Source of the DNA: Betaproteobacteria bacterium
GTDB taxonomy: Bacteria > Pseudomonadota > Gammaproteobacteria > Burkholderiales > Casimicrobiaceae
Length of the DNA: 64,000 nt
Assembly: GCA_013298145.1 (NCBI GenBank)
Contig: JAAFJO010000003.1
Span: forward strand, 372,001 to 436,000
Direction: 5' to 3'
Shown here: positions 43,556 through 53,431 of the stretch, piece after piece
Layout: the number at the start of each line of letters is the position of its first letter
Numbering within the stretch: position 1 is the first letter of the stretch
Program-made: the position numbers and the translations under genes
The notes under the pieces: generated by a model
What the model saw: only the letters and a program-made list of their open reading frames with translations
What the model was told of the DNA's origin: nothing
Databases searched by the model: none

Positions 43556-45013
43556 ATGAAACTTCTTCCCGTGATCCTCTGCGGCGGTGCGGGCACGCGC
43601 CTGTGGCCACTCTCTCGCGAGCTATCGCCTAAGCCGTTTGTCCATCTTCCGGACGGCGAAACGCTCTTCGCCAAGACGCTTGCGCGTTGCGCAGCGGTGG
43701 CGAATGCGCTCGCTCCCGTGGTGGTAACGCATAAAGACCACGCGCATCTGGCCCGACATGCCGCTAAAGAGGCGGGGTTTTCGGCGCCGCAAATGCTGAT
43801 CGAGCCCATCGCGCGCAACACCGCTGCCGCCGTGGCGATCGCAGCAGTGCATGCGAAAGAAACGCATGGTGACGACGTTGCACTTTTCATTTTGACGTCA
43901 GACCATCTCATCGCACCGATCACGCAATTTGCGGAAGCAGCAGAAACGGCGCGGCTAACCGCAATGACTGGCAAGCTCGTGACGTTCGGTATCACGCCAA
44001 CGCGCCCAGAAACCGGCTACGGCTACGTCGAGGCGGGCGAAGCACTCCCCACCGGGGCACGGCGCGTAAATCGCTTCGTCGAAAAGCCGAAGCTCGAAGT
44101 CGCGAAAGAATACGTGTCGAGTGGCCGATTCTTTTGGAATTCCGGCATGTTTGTTTTGCCGGTCGGGCAGCTCATCGCAGAGATGCAGCGACATTGTCCT
44201 GAGGTTCTAAGTGCATCGCTCCACGCTTACCAACCCGCTTCAGTCGGGGCTAGCGACATTTTTATTGACCAGTCTCCTTATGCAAATTCACCCTCTATAT
44301 CGTTTGATTATGCGGTGATGGAGAAAAGCGCTGAGGTTGCGCTGGTGCCCGCGAGCTTCGCGTGGAGCGACATCGGATCGTGGAACGCGTTTGCCGAGAT
44401 GTTGCCCGCTGATGACACCGAGTCACGCGTGTACACCGCGCCGCTCGACCCCGGGCGAAGCCGCGCTGGTGTCGCCCCGCGCGTGATCGCGCACGACAGC
44501 GCGCGCACCTATGTGCATACGAGCGGACGCTTGATTGCCACACTGGGGGTCAGCGACCTCACGATCGTCGACACAGAAGACGCGCTTTTAATCGCGGCCA
44601 ACGACCGTGCGCAAGACGTGAAACACATTGTCGATGCACTCAAAAAAGAAGGCAGCGAACTCGCAAGACTGCCGCTCGTCGTCCGGCGTCCGTGGGGCAC
44701 CTACGAGATTCTGAACGACGAGCCTGGTGTGAAAGTAAAGCGAATCGTGGTTCACCCCGGTGCATCGATCTCATTGCAGTTGCACCGTCATCGCGCAGAG
44801 CACTGGACCGTTGTCGCGGGCGTTGGTGAGATCGAGATCGACGACAAAAAGATCGCAGCAACGCGCAACACCACTGCATTTATCCCACTGGGTGCAAAGC
44901 ATCGCATACGCAATACCGGCAACGAGGACATCGTCTTCATTGAAGTGCAAACCGGCGACAAGCTCGTGGAGGAAGACATCCAACGCTTCGAAGACCAGTA
45001 CGGGCGGGCTTAG
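43556..45013 (+). CDS. manC: Mannose-1-phosphate guanylyltransferase/mannose-6-phosphate isomerase
   Basis: This 485-residue bifunctional enzyme makes GDP-mannose for polysaccharides and isomerises mannose-6-phosphate. The N-terminal nucleotidyltransferase has LCGGAGTRLWPLSR near residue 10, the NTAAAVAIAAV block and FVEKPKLE. The C-terminal type II isomerase cupin has RPWGTYE, LQLHRHRAEHW and the IPLGAKHRI block. It may feed cell-envelope glycan or exopolysaccharide synthesis, but no polysaccharide cluster is adjacent. It converges on mltB with 124 bases between. Confidence 0.95.
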   Translation: MKLLPVILCGGAGTRLWPLSRELSPKPFVHLPDGETLFAKTLARCAAVANALAPVVVTHKDHAHLARHAAKEAGFSAPQMLIEPIARNTAAAVAIAAVHAKETHGDDVALFILTSDHLIAPITQFAEAAETARLTAMTGKLVTFGITPTRPETGYGYVEAGEALPTGARRVNRFVEKPKLEVAKEYVSSGRFFWNSGMFVLPVGQLIAEMQRHCPEVLSASLHAYQPASVGASDIFIDQSPYANSPSISFDYAVMEKSAEVALVPASFAWSDIGSWNAFAEMLPADDTESRVYTAPLDPGRSRAGVAPRVIAHDSARTYVHTSGRLIATLGVSDLTIVDTEDALLIAANDRAQDVKHIVDALKKEGSELARLPLVVRRPWGTYEILNDEPGVKVKRIVVHPGASISLQLHRHRAEHWTVVAGVGEIEIDDKKIAATRNTTAFIPLGAKHRIRNTGNEDIVFIEVQTGDKLVEEDIQRFEDQYGRA

Positions 45014-45137
45014 CGCAGGCTCGCCGGGTTGAAGCGACATAGCGCAAAGTCGAAAAGACGCGTTTTTGTATTGCGTCTAGACAGCAACACTACGCGAATC
45101 AACGACAAGCACTACCTGTACCGGCCAGGGACAGGCG

Positions 45138-46136
45138 CTAGCGTTGGCGGCGCTTGAGCCAATAGGCGAGCGACCACACCGATGAGGCATACATCCGAGA
45201 GCGGTTGTAGCGCGTGATCACGTAGAAATTCTCGAACGCCATCCAGTATTCGTTGCTGCCGTCGGGACGATCAAGTGAAATCAGCCCGACCGACGCATCG
45301 TCTGGCGGCAATTCCACTCCGGCATCTGCTCGAGAGATCTTTACTCCCTGCTCTTTCCACCAAGAAAGCGGTTTGCGGTCGGTAAGTCCACCATTGAATA
45401 GCTTTTGCAGCTCATCGCTCGGTGTGTCAACGGGCAGCATCACTACACCGCCTCGCTGCCAACCGTGCCCCGCGAGAAACGCCGCCACCGAGCCCACAAT
45501 GTCTTCGCGCGAATTCCACAAATCGACGCGACCACTTCCATCGAAATCCACCGCCCAGCGCCGCCAGCTTCCCGGCATGAACTGCGGCCACCCCATCGCT
45601 CCGGCGAACGATCCCTTCGCTTCAAGAGGAGATTTACCGAGCTCCTTGCTGAGGATTAGGAATTCCTTTAACTCGCTGCGAAAGAATTCCGCACGTCGCG
45701 GGTAATCGAACGCGAGTGTGGCGAGCGCGTCCAAGACGCGCGTGTTGCCAGTGATTCGGCCAAAGATGGTTTCCACGCCCACGATGGCAGTGATGACTTC
45801 AAGTGGCACGCCGTAAACGTTCTGTGCACGCTTCAGCGCGCTTCGATTCGCTTGGATGAACTCGACCGCACGCTGTGGACGGTCACCGCCGATATGACGA
45901 GGCCAGTACACGTGCCATGGCGTCGGCGCACGAATTGGGGCATCCATCAAAGTAATCACGTTATCCAGCCGCTTTACGTTTGCGAAAACTGCGTCCAGCG
46001 CGTTTGCCTCATAGAACTGCTCAGCGACGAGCTCAGCGCGGAGTTTTTGGTACTCCTCGCGCTGCAGATAATCCTGCGCGTAACCAAACGATGAAAGCGC
46101 CCAGCACGCAAGGCAAAATAGCAATCGAAAAATCAT
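45138..46136 (-). CDS. Lytic murein transglycosylase, MltB family
   Basis: This 332-residue protein cleaves peptidoglycan to 1,6-anhydromuropeptides. A Sec signal peptide spans residues 1-20 (ending FGYAQ) and lacks a canonical lipobox. The catalytic glutamate lies in IVGVETIFG, followed by LDALATLAFDYPRRAEFF and the GSFAGAMGWPQFMPGSW block, close to E. coli MltB. I choose ATG 46136; an ATG further up would add 31 residues before the signal peptide. The start is only 17 bases from the divergent pyrD start. Confidence 0.92.
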   Translation of the reverse strand: MIFRLLFCLACWALSSFGYAQDYLQREEYQKLRAELVAEQFYEANALDAVFANVKRLDNVITLMDAPIRAPTPWHVYWPRHIGGDRPQRAVEFIQANRSALKRAQNVYGVPLEVITAIVGVETIFGRITGNTRVLDALATLAFDYPRRAEFFRSELKEFLILSKELGKSPLEAKGSFAGAMGWPQFMPGSWRRWAVDFDGSGRVDLWNSREDIVGSVAAFLAGHGWQRGGVVMLPVDTPSDELQKLFNGGLTDRKPLSWWKEQGVKISRADAGVELPPDDASVGLISLDRPDGSNEYWMAFENFYVITRYNRSRMYASSVWSLAYWLKRRQR

Positions 46137-46153
46137 TGCTGAATCATAACCAG

Positions 46154-47167
46154 ATGCTCTATTCCCTTGCCCGCCCGATCCTTTTTTGTGCCGACCCAGA
46201 AACCGCGCATCACTTGGCGTTCGCAGCACTTGATACGCAGGCTAAGCTCGGGCTTGCGCGCGCGTGGGTTGGCGTAGTGCCAAAGAAGCCTGTGCAAGTG
46301 ATGGGGATCGATTTTCCAAACCCGATCGGACTTGCCGCAGGTCTCGACAAGAACGCAGAGCATCTCGATGGGCTTGCCCAACTCGGCTTCGGTTTCATCG
46401 AGGTTGGCACGCTCACACCGCAACCTCAGCCGGGTAATCCACAGCCTCGCATGTTTCGCTTGGTTGAGCATGAGGCGCTCATCAATCGCCTAGGTTTTAA
46501 CAATCGTGGAGTCGCTGACGCGCTGCCGCGGCTGACTGCGCGCTCCATCAAGGTTCCGGTCGGTGTGAACATTGGCAAAAATGCCGTTACTCCGATTGAA
46601 CGCGCGACTGATGACTACTTATCGGCATTGCGCTCGGTCTACGCAGTGGCTGACTACATTACGGTCAACATCTCGTCGCCAAACACTAAAAATCTGCGCG
46701 ACTTGCAAGCAAGTAAAGCGGTTGCGAAACTTGTAAAAACGCTCGTTAAGGAGCGTGACCTTCTAGCCAAAAGTCGTGGCAGACGAGTTCCGCTGGCCGT
46801 GAAAATCGCGCCCGACTTGAACGACGACGATCTCATTGATACCGTACACGCCATTTGCGCAAATGGTGCCGATGCCATCATTTCTAGCAACACAACCCTT
46901 TCGCGAAGCGACGTCGAATCGCACCCGCACGCAAACGAAGCTGGGGGCCTGAGCGGTGCGCCACTGACCGCGCGTGCTGACCGTGTACTAGAGCGCGTGG
47001 TGAAGGCTGCGGAGAGCGTGCCCGTGATCGGGGTGGGCGGCGTCATGCGCGTTGAAGACGCGCAAAGAAAGCTAGATTTGGGCGCAAAGCTCGTACAGAT
47101 CTACACCGGCATGCTCTATCGTGGGCCAGGTTTTGTTGGCGAATTGGTTCGCGGAATTCGCCTGTAA
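46154..47167 (+). CDS. pyrD: Dihydroorotate dehydrogenase (quinone), class 2
   Basis: This 337-residue FMN enzyme oxidises dihydroorotate to orotate in pyrimidine synthesis and passes electrons to membrane quinone. The class 2 N-terminus MLYSLARPILF is present, with the blocks GLAAGLDKN, FIEVGTLTPQPQPGNP, ISSPNTKNLRDL and IGVGGV. The catalytic serine is in NISSPNT. I start at ATG 46154, matching the E. coli length of 336 residues. Longer frames starting at 46091 or 45980 would run antisense across the mltB signal peptide region. Confidence 0.95.
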   Translation: MLYSLARPILFCADPETAHHLAFAALDTQAKLGLARAWVGVVPKKPVQVMGIDFPNPIGLAAGLDKNAEHLDGLAQLGFGFIEVGTLTPQPQPGNPQPRMFRLVEHEALINRLGFNNRGVADALPRLTARSIKVPVGVNIGKNAVTPIERATDDYLSALRSVYAVADYITVNISSPNTKNLRDLQASKAVAKLVKTLVKERDLLAKSRGRRVPLAVKIAPDLNDDDLIDTVHAICANGADAIISSNTTLSRSDVESHPHANEAGGLSGAPLTARADRVLERVVKAAESVPVIGVGGVMRVEDAQRKLDLGAKLVQIYTGMLYRGPGFVGELVRGIRL

Positions 47168-47173
47168 ACGGCG

Positions 47174-49408
47174 CTACGCATCCTCGGACTGGAACATCCC
47201 AGCAAGCGCACGATCAACGATAGGTTCAGACTCGATCAAACGCGCTTTGTCGGTGCGGAACCATTCGGCGAGCTCGCCAGGCGAGAGCGAGGCGGCCTTT
47301 CGCCCGTGTCGTGTGGTGAACAAATACGTGGTTGCTTGTGGGCTGATCCAAGCGAGCTTGGCGTAGGTAAGCGCGCCCTTATCGTCGCTAATCTCGATCC
47401 ACTGATTGCGCTCAATACGCTTCACAATCTCGTTGAACGGATCAAAGTCTTCGCTTTCCACAACTTCTGGCATCGGCTCAGGCTCGACATAGGCAGGCTT
47501 ATTGCCCTTCAACAAACCAGAGTGAACTTCGAAAAGCCGATCAAAGAATGGGTTCAGTGCGTCATCCGAAAGCGACTTCAGCGAAGTGCGCAGCCGCTTG
47601 ACGAGCGATGGCAGGCGCTGCCCCAGCTGCACCCGCTCCGCGGCGTGCTCTTTCGGCGCAACGCTCCAAATCAGCTCATCAAGCGCCGTGACAGCCTGTT
47701 CGTACTTTTTACTGTCCTTGCCATCTTCCAGAAGCGCATCCTGCAGATGCGGCTGCCAGGCGACTTCGATAAATTCCCGCACTGGCTCCGGTAAGGCGTG
47801 TTGGGCGATACGCGTTTCCACCGCCTCTTTAGCGGTTTGCAGCGCAACAAAGTGGCGATCTGCGGTTTCGGCCTCTTTCGTCTCGGCTTCGATTGCAGGT
47901 TGTGCATCGAGTTCGAGCTCACCGATAAATTGCTCGACCTCAACCAGTGCGGCCGTGAAGACACCTAAATCGTCGGTGAAATCTTTGTTAACCTGATCAA
48001 CGATTTCGCGAATCTTTTTGTAGACGGAGTCATCTGGACCCTCCTCGGGATTCCAGCCGATGCCTAAGTCAGCTAAGCGATTAAGAAGCTGGCGCCCGGG
48101 ATGATTCTTTCGGGAAAAAAACCCGCGATCTACCATCGCGCCCTTGAGCATCGGGATCTGCAAGCGGCCGAGCAAGACCTTGATCTCGTCTCGAAGTTCG
48201 CGACGTGCGAATACAAACTCAAAAAGCATCGCCACCAATTCGGTGGTTGTCGCGTCGAGCACAGAAATATCGCCTGACGCATAGCCCGGCACGACTTCTC
48301 GCAACACCGAAGCTCTAGGCGGCGCAATGCCCATGCCAATCGGCATCACGGCCGGTGTGGCCGCTTGAAGCGCCGTGAGTGTGGTGATGAGGTTACGGTC
48401 GTAGCTTTGGGTGATGGGGGAGCGGAAATTTCCATCAGCACCGAATCCAAGCGCCGAGCTCACTTGGAGTGCTTCTTTTCCCGCCAACATCGCGGCCAAT
48501 GAGGGGTCAGCTGCAACGGGTCCACCCGCGATACCGGGAACCACCGACTGAAGACGTTGAACTAGGCCGATAAGGTTATTGGCAAGCATCTGCATCGGCT
48601 GCATGTCGCCCATCTGAGCCGATGAAAGCGCATCGTTGACCGCTGCTGTGCTCATGGACGCGTCGCCGCCAGTCAACGCGCTAGAAGCGTTCTGCGATAC
48701 CGCCCCGCCCATTGCCGAGGCTGCAGCCGCAGCCGCAGCCGCAGCGCCCCCACCACCAACACTTTGGGCGCGGTGCTGCGGAACGTTCACGCCACCGTCC
48801 ACCAGGAAGCGATTCAGGTCGGCGTACACGTCTCTGAATCCGAGCCCACCCATTAGGGTGAGCCCGCGCAGCCACGTGACGCGCATGTCGCCGTCGTCGG
48901 TGATTGACTGCATCGCATCAAGCAGGGCACCGATGACTGAAACCGGACCAAACACGTTCTCAGCGAGTGTTAGGGAGCCGTCTCCGTGCAGCACGGCGAT
49001 CCGTTGATGGAATGGTGGTAGGTCCCCTAGCGCTGAACTCTCGATCGATTTAGCGAGCGAGCGCGCAGACACTACTTCATCGAGCACTTCAACGCTCTGG
49101 AGCTTAAGCTCCCCTGATTGAGTTGGCGGCCCACTAATTTCCGGAGGCACTTTGCCACTCAGGCGATCTTGCAAAGAAGCGGAGAAGTTCTCAGAGAGGC
49201 TCGCGCGCTCACGTTGCAGAACTGAGCGCGCCTCCATCAAACCACTGACAACCTTGGGTTCGAAGGACTTCGATGCATTTTCGATCAATACCTCGGCGAG
49301 CCGATCAAACGCGGTCGCAAGCTGCAAGCGCGCGCGATGCAGCATCAGGTCGCGGCAACCGCCAAGGAGTACCTTGCGTCGCTCGGCCGACAGAGGTTGT
49401 TGATTCAT
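47174..49408 (-). CDS. DUF1631 family protein
   Basis: This 744-residue cytoplasmic protein resembles the DUF1631 family found mainly in betaproteobacteria and gammaproteobacteria. It has an N-terminal helical region with LLGGCRDLMLHRARLQL near residue 12, and an alanine-rich low-complexity stretch near residue 225. The C-terminal domain contains QWIEISDDKGALTYAKLAWI, which resembles a PilZ-like fold to my eye, so cyclic di-GMP binding is possible but unproven. It converges on pyrD with 6 bases between the two ends. No function is established for the family. Confidence 0.85.
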   Translation of the reverse strand: MNQQPLSAERRKVLLGGCRDLMLHRARLQLATAFDRLAEVLIENASKSFEPKVVSGLMEARSVLQRERASLSENFSASLQDRLSGKVPPEISGPPTQSGELKLQSVEVLDEVVSARSLAKSIESSALGDLPPFHQRIAVLHGDGSLTLAENVFGPVSVIGALLDAMQSITDDGDMRVTWLRGLTLMGGLGFRDVYADLNRFLVDGGVNVPQHRAQSVGGGGAAAAAAAAASAMGGAVSQNASSALTGGDASMSTAAVNDALSSAQMGDMQPMQMLANNLIGLVQRLQSVVPGIAGGPVAADPSLAAMLAGKEALQVSSALGFGADGNFRSPITQSYDRNLITTLTALQAATPAVMPIGMGIAPPRASVLREVVPGYASGDISVLDATTTELVAMLFEFVFARRELRDEIKVLLGRLQIPMLKGAMVDRGFFSRKNHPGRQLLNRLADLGIGWNPEEGPDDSVYKKIREIVDQVNKDFTDDLGVFTAALVEVEQFIGELELDAQPAIEAETKEAETADRHFVALQTAKEAVETRIAQHALPEPVREFIEVAWQPHLQDALLEDGKDSKKYEQAVTALDELIWSVAPKEHAAERVQLGQRLPSLVKRLRTSLKSLSDDALNPFFDRLFEVHSGLLKGNKPAYVEPEPMPEVVESEDFDPFNEIVKRIERNQWIEISDDKGALTYAKLAWISPQATTYLFTTRHGRKAASLSPGELAEWFRTDKARLIESEPIVDRALAGMFQSEDA

Positions 49409-49529
49409 TCCCTACCCAATCCCGTGTTGCGTCGGCCTGCGGCGGAAAATGCCCCGAGAAGCCAACTGCTGATTGTCGTTATTTTAAGAATCTAGCACAA
49501 CAAATTGTGCCAACTCGTTCAAAACTCAC

Positions 49530-49563
49530 GAAAAAACAAGGCGATGGAGTACAAAAACATCGC
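49530..49563 (-). terminator. Possible terminator downstream of hrpA
   Basis: On the minus strand GCGATG pairs with CATCGC around an 11-base loop and is followed within a few bases by CTTGTTTTTT. It lies about 55 bases past the hrpA stop, so it could end that transcript. The stem is short, hence moderate confidence. Confidence 0.5.
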
Positions 49564-49587
49564 CCGCAACAGCCTATCCCAGCCAAT

Positions 49588-49624
49588 CGGTGATGCCGCT
49601 CGCTGCGAACGAGTGCCATCACCG
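49588..49624 (-). other. Imperfect hairpin overlapping the hrpA stop codon
   Basis: CGGTGATG (49588-49595) pairs with CATCACCG (49617-49624), with a shorter inner CTCG/CGAG pairing. The arm contains the hrpA stop codon. It may protect the mRNA 3' end. Direct base pairing is seen; the role is inferred. Confidence 0.45.
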
Positions 49625-52600
49625 AGTAAGCTCGGCCCAGCGTTTCTCAAGGCGCTTCGCAGAAACGGGAAACGGCGTTTTAAGCTCTTGTGCAAAAAGC
49701 GATACGTTGAGTTCCTCAATCAACCAGCGAAACTCTCGTAAGTCGGCCGACGCGGTAACGCCGACACGATCCATCTCCGCGCGCCATTGCTGCCAAAACC
49801 CTACCAATAACGGGGCATGGCGAACCTCTCGCTCGGGCATTTCGCCAAATTTCGCAAGGCGGCGTGCAAGCGCGCGCAGGAATCGCGGAATGTGCTGAAG
49901 CTGTGCCCACGGCGTCAGCAACATAAATCCTGGGTACAAGAGCCGCTCACGCCATTGTTGAAGCACGTGAACGACTTGCTTCGCGCGTGGACCGGCCCGA
50001 TGCAGATCGGCCTGCAGCGAAGCGTAGGCCTCGCCAATGGACACCAGCGCACGCCCAAGTGCATCGGCAACGACCGGTATTCGCTGTTTCGCCCGCCCAA
50101 CTTGATCGCGAAACGATTTCTCATCGCGCGGAAGCTCGTCGTCACCGATGAACGCACGATCCAGTAAGCAGGCAATGAAATCTTGCAGCAACGCATCGGT
50201 GGCAATCGCAGTCTTCAACTGCAAAGCGACCTGATTGAAGCTAGCAGGGCCTTTTTCCCAGTTTCTCAGCTGCGCCTTAAGCTCAAAGCTCATCAAACGG
50301 ACAACACCTTTTCGATGCGCCGCCCGCGCCTCTTCTTCCGTTTCAAAAAGTTTGACAGATACGCTAGCGCCCTCATCAACGCACGCCGGATATGCTGAAA
50401 GATTTCTCCCCGCGCGCTTCACCGCAATGGAATCGGGCAATGTTCCCACCGTCCAACTCGTAATCCCGGACCTCTCAATTTCAGAGGTTGCGCCTCCCGC
50501 TGCGCCTTGAAACGCCATGCGCGCGGCTTGACCGAGCTCCTTTTGCAAGAGCGCTAAGTCGCGCCCCATCGCGACCTCGTTCCCATCGCCGTCCATCACG
50601 CGAAAATTGATCGTAAGATGCGCAGGCATCTCAACTCTCTCAAATGTGCTCGACGGCAATCTGAGCGAGAGGAAATCGCGAAGAAAATCAAGTATTGCCT
50701 CCCCGAGCGGTTTCTCGCGCGGCGTGGCGAGTTCGAGAAATGCGGTCACTGTGTCTGGAATCGGCTGCACGCGTCCACGCTCCGCCTTCGGCAATGCTTT
50801 GAGCAAAACGGCAATCTTCTCACGCCACAACCCGGGCACGAGCCAGCTTGCGAATCGATCTTCGATGGCATTGAGCAGCGGCAACGGCACCCGGGCAGTG
50901 ACCCCGTCCATGACGTGTCCTGGCTCGAATCGATAGCTCAGGGGAACTTCAAAGTCTCCCAGCTTGAGCGTTTTGGGAAACTGCGCTTCCGTGACGGCCT
51001 CTGCACCGTGGCGCATGAGCATTTCCCGAGTGAAGTGGGCGACTTTTGTATTTTCTGCCGTCTTGTCCCAGTGCTCGAGGTCTTTGCGAGTTGAAACTGT
51101 ATCTGGAACGTTTGCTTTGTAAAACGCAGCAAGCGTCTCTTCGCTCACCAGCACATCGTTGCGCCGCGCTTTATCTTCCAGCAGTTGAACTTCTTTAATT
51201 AGCCGCTGGTTGTATTGATAAAAAGACGCGCTCGTCTCTACCTCGCACATGGCGAGCGCTGCGCAAAAAATTTCGTGCGCCTCAACTGGGGCGATCCGCG
51301 AGTAGTTCACTCGGCGACGCGGCACCAAGGTAAGCCCGTACAACGAAACGCGCTCGCTTGCCACCACTTGACCCGACGCGTTATCCCACTTTGGCTCAAA
51401 ATAATTTTTGGTAACCACATCGCCTGCGGCGGACTCGATCCAATCCGGTTCAATTTTCGCGAGCGTGCGGGCGTACAGTCTCGAAGTTTCGGCAAGCTCA
51501 GCCGCAACAAGCCACTTCAAGCTCTTTCGGTCGACGCCCGAACCGGGGAACGGATGAAACTTGATGCCTCGGGTGCCAAGATAGAAGTCGCCTTCGTCAC
51601 TTTTCACGCCAACGTTGCCCAACAAACCGGGCAACAGCGCGCGATGAAAATTCTCGAATGGCGGCTCTTTTGAGAGCGCCGTTTCAACGTTCCAGCTCAG
51701 CTCTCGTAGCGTGTCCTTCAGCTGCGAGTGCAGGTCGCGCCACTCGCGCAACCGGAGCCAGTTCAAGAACTTTTCGCGGCACGCCTGAACTTGCTTCCGA
51801 TGTCCGCCCTCTTCGCGAAGCTCATCAAAGAATTTCCAGACGTTGAGCAGCGAAAGGAAATCACTTTTCGCGTCTTTGAACCATTGATGCGCGCGATCCG
51901 CAGCGTCTTTTGCCTCAAACGGACGCTCGCGAGGATCAGGCACCGAAAGCGCAGCCGCGATGACCAATACCTCTGCGAGCACGTTCAATTTTTTTGCTTC
52001 GACCAACATGCGCCCGATCCGCGGATCAACGGGGATGCGCGCGAGCTCACGACCGATTGCCGTGAGTTCGTTCTCGCTGTCGAGGGCACCGAGTTCCTGC
52101 AAGAGCGCTATGCCGTCGGCGACAGCTCGGTTGCTCGGCGGTTCGATGAACGGAAAGGTCTGAACCGCGCCAAAACCAAGCGATGACAACCGCAAAATAA
52201 CGCCTGCGAGGGAAGAGCGCAGAATTTCCGGATCGGTGAATTCGGAGCGCGCCTGGAAATCTTCTTCATCGTAGAGCCGGACGCACACACCCGGTCCCAC
52301 CCGACCGCAGCGACCGCTACGCTGGTTTGCGCTAGCTTGCGAAATCTTCTCGATTTGCAGCATCTGCACTTTGTTTTTGACGCTGTAGCGATTCAGACGC
52401 GCGAGGCCCGTGTCGACGACGTAGCGGATACCCGGCACGGTCAGCGAAGTTTCCGCAACGTTGGTGGAAAGCACCACGCGCCGGCCGCTCGATCCCGAAA
52501 AAATCTTTTGTTGATCTTGTACCGAGAGCCGCGAAAAAAGCGGCAGGATTTCAGTCCCTGGCTTTAAACGACGACGCAAGATATCTTGGGTTTCGCGAAT

Positions 52601-53431
52601 CTCGCGCTCACCTGGAAGAAAAACAAGCACATCGCCCGGACCGCGCAGCCAAAGCTCGTCGATCGCATCAGCAATCGCCTCCTCCAGCTTTTCCTCGTCA
52701 TCTTCCTCGCTCTGTGTGGAGCGATAGAGAATCTCAACCGGATACGTACGACCCGAGACGTGAATCAATGGCGCAGGTTTGCCTTCGCGCGATTGAAAAT
52801 GCAAGGCAAACCGCTCAGCATCAATCGTTGCCGAAGTAATGATGACTTTTATGTCTGGCCGCTTGGGAAGCAATTCCCGCAGATACCCCAACAAAAAATC
52901 AATGTTGAGCGACCGCTCATGCGCTTCGTCAATGATGATCGTGTCGTAAGCATTGAGGAATTTGTCGGTTTGCGTTTCGGCAAGCAGAATGCCATCAGTC
53001 ATCAGCTTGATGAATCCATCCTGTGCACCTTTTTCGGTGAACCGAACTTTGTAGCCAACGCTCGCCCCCACCTCTTCGCCGAGCTCTTTTGCGATCCGTG
53101 TTGCAACGCTACTCGCAGCGATCCGGCGTGGTTGCGTGTGTCCAATCAAACCGAACTTACCTCGGCCAGCGGCGAGCGCGATCTTTGGCAACTGCGTCGT
53201 TTTGCCCGACCCTGTTTCGCCAGTCAACACAACGACTTGGTGATTTCGAATCAGCGACGCGATTTCGTCGGCGCGATCAGAGACCGGCAAGCCTTCGGTG
53301 TAGGTAATCGCAGGTGAGCGCTCCAGGCGCGCTTGGAAACGGGCCTCGGCACGCTCTACCTCCGCATTGATTTGGTCGGGCTTGAGTTGCTTTGCTTTAC
53401 GCCGAATACGGTGAAAGTCTTGAAGCAACAT
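49619..53431 (-). CDS. hrpA: DEAH-box RNA helicase HrpA
   Basis: This ATP-dependent RNA helicase of about 1270 residues acts in mRNA processing and stalled-ribosome rescue in related bacteria. Walker A is LTGETGSGKTTQLP near residue 68, motif II is IIIDEAHERSLNID, motif VI includes QRSGRCGRVGPG, and the long DUF3418 C-terminus ends in WRWLIEEL-like sequence. I choose ATG 53431 (MLLQDFHRI), which begins the conserved part. The frame stays open another 53 codons upstream through a short tandem repeat that I judge non-coding. Confidence 0.95.
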   Translation of the reverse strand: MLLQDFHRIRRKAKQLKPDQINAEVERAEARFQARLERSPAITYTEGLPVSDRADEIASLIRNHQVVVLTGETGSGKTTQLPKIALAAGRGKFGLIGHTQPRRIAASSVATRIAKELGEEVGASVGYKVRFTEKGAQDGFIKLMTDGILLAETQTDKFLNAYDTIIIDEAHERSLNIDFLLGYLRELLPKRPDIKVIITSATIDAERFALHFQSREGKPAPLIHVSGRTYPVEILYRSTQSEEDDEEKLEEAIADAIDELWLRGPGDVLVFLPGEREIRETQDILRRRLKPGTEILPLFSRLSVQDQQKIFSGSSGRRVVLSTNVAETSLTVPGIRYVVDTGLARLNRYSVKNKVQMLQIEKISQASANQRSGRCGRVGPGVCVRLYDEEDFQARSEFTDPEILRSSLAGVILRLSSLGFGAVQTFPFIEPPSNRAVADGIALLQELGALDSENELTAIGRELARIPVDPRIGRMLVEAKKLNVLAEVLVIAAALSVPDPRERPFEAKDAADRAHQWFKDAKSDFLSLLNVWKFFDELREEGGHRKQVQACREKFLNWLRLREWRDLHSQLKDTLRELSWNVETALSKEPPFENFHRALLPGLLGNVGVKSDEGDFYLGTRGIKFHPFPGSGVDRKSLKWLVAAELAETSRLYARTLAKIEPDWIESAAGDVVTKNYFEPKWDNASGQVVASERVSLYGLTLVPRRRVNYSRIAPVEAHEIFCAALAMCEVETSASFYQYNQRLIKEVQLLEDKARRNDVLVSEETLAAFYKANVPDTVSTRKDLEHWDKTAENTKVAHFTREMLMRHGAEAVTEAQFPKTLKLGDFEVPLSYRFEPGHVMDGVTARVPLPLLNAIEDRFASWLVPGLWREKIAVLLKALPKAERGRVQPIPDTVTAFLELATPREKPLGEAILDFLRDFLSLRLPSSTFERVEMPAHLTINFRVMDGDGNEVAMGRDLALLQKELGQAARMAFQGAAGGATSEIERSGITSWTVGTLPDSIAVKRAGRNLSAYPACVDEGASVSVKLFETEEEARAAHRKGVVRLMSFELKAQLRNWEKGPASFNQVALQLKTAIATDALLQDFIACLLDRAFIGDDELPRDEKSFRDQVGRAKQRIPVVADALGRALVSIGEAYASLQADLHRAGPRAKQVVHVLQQWRERLLYPGFMLLTPWAQLQHIPRFLRALARRLAKFGEMPEREVRHAPLLVGFWQQWRAEMDRVGVTASADLREFRWLIEELNVSLFAQELKTPFPVSAKRLEKRWAELTR

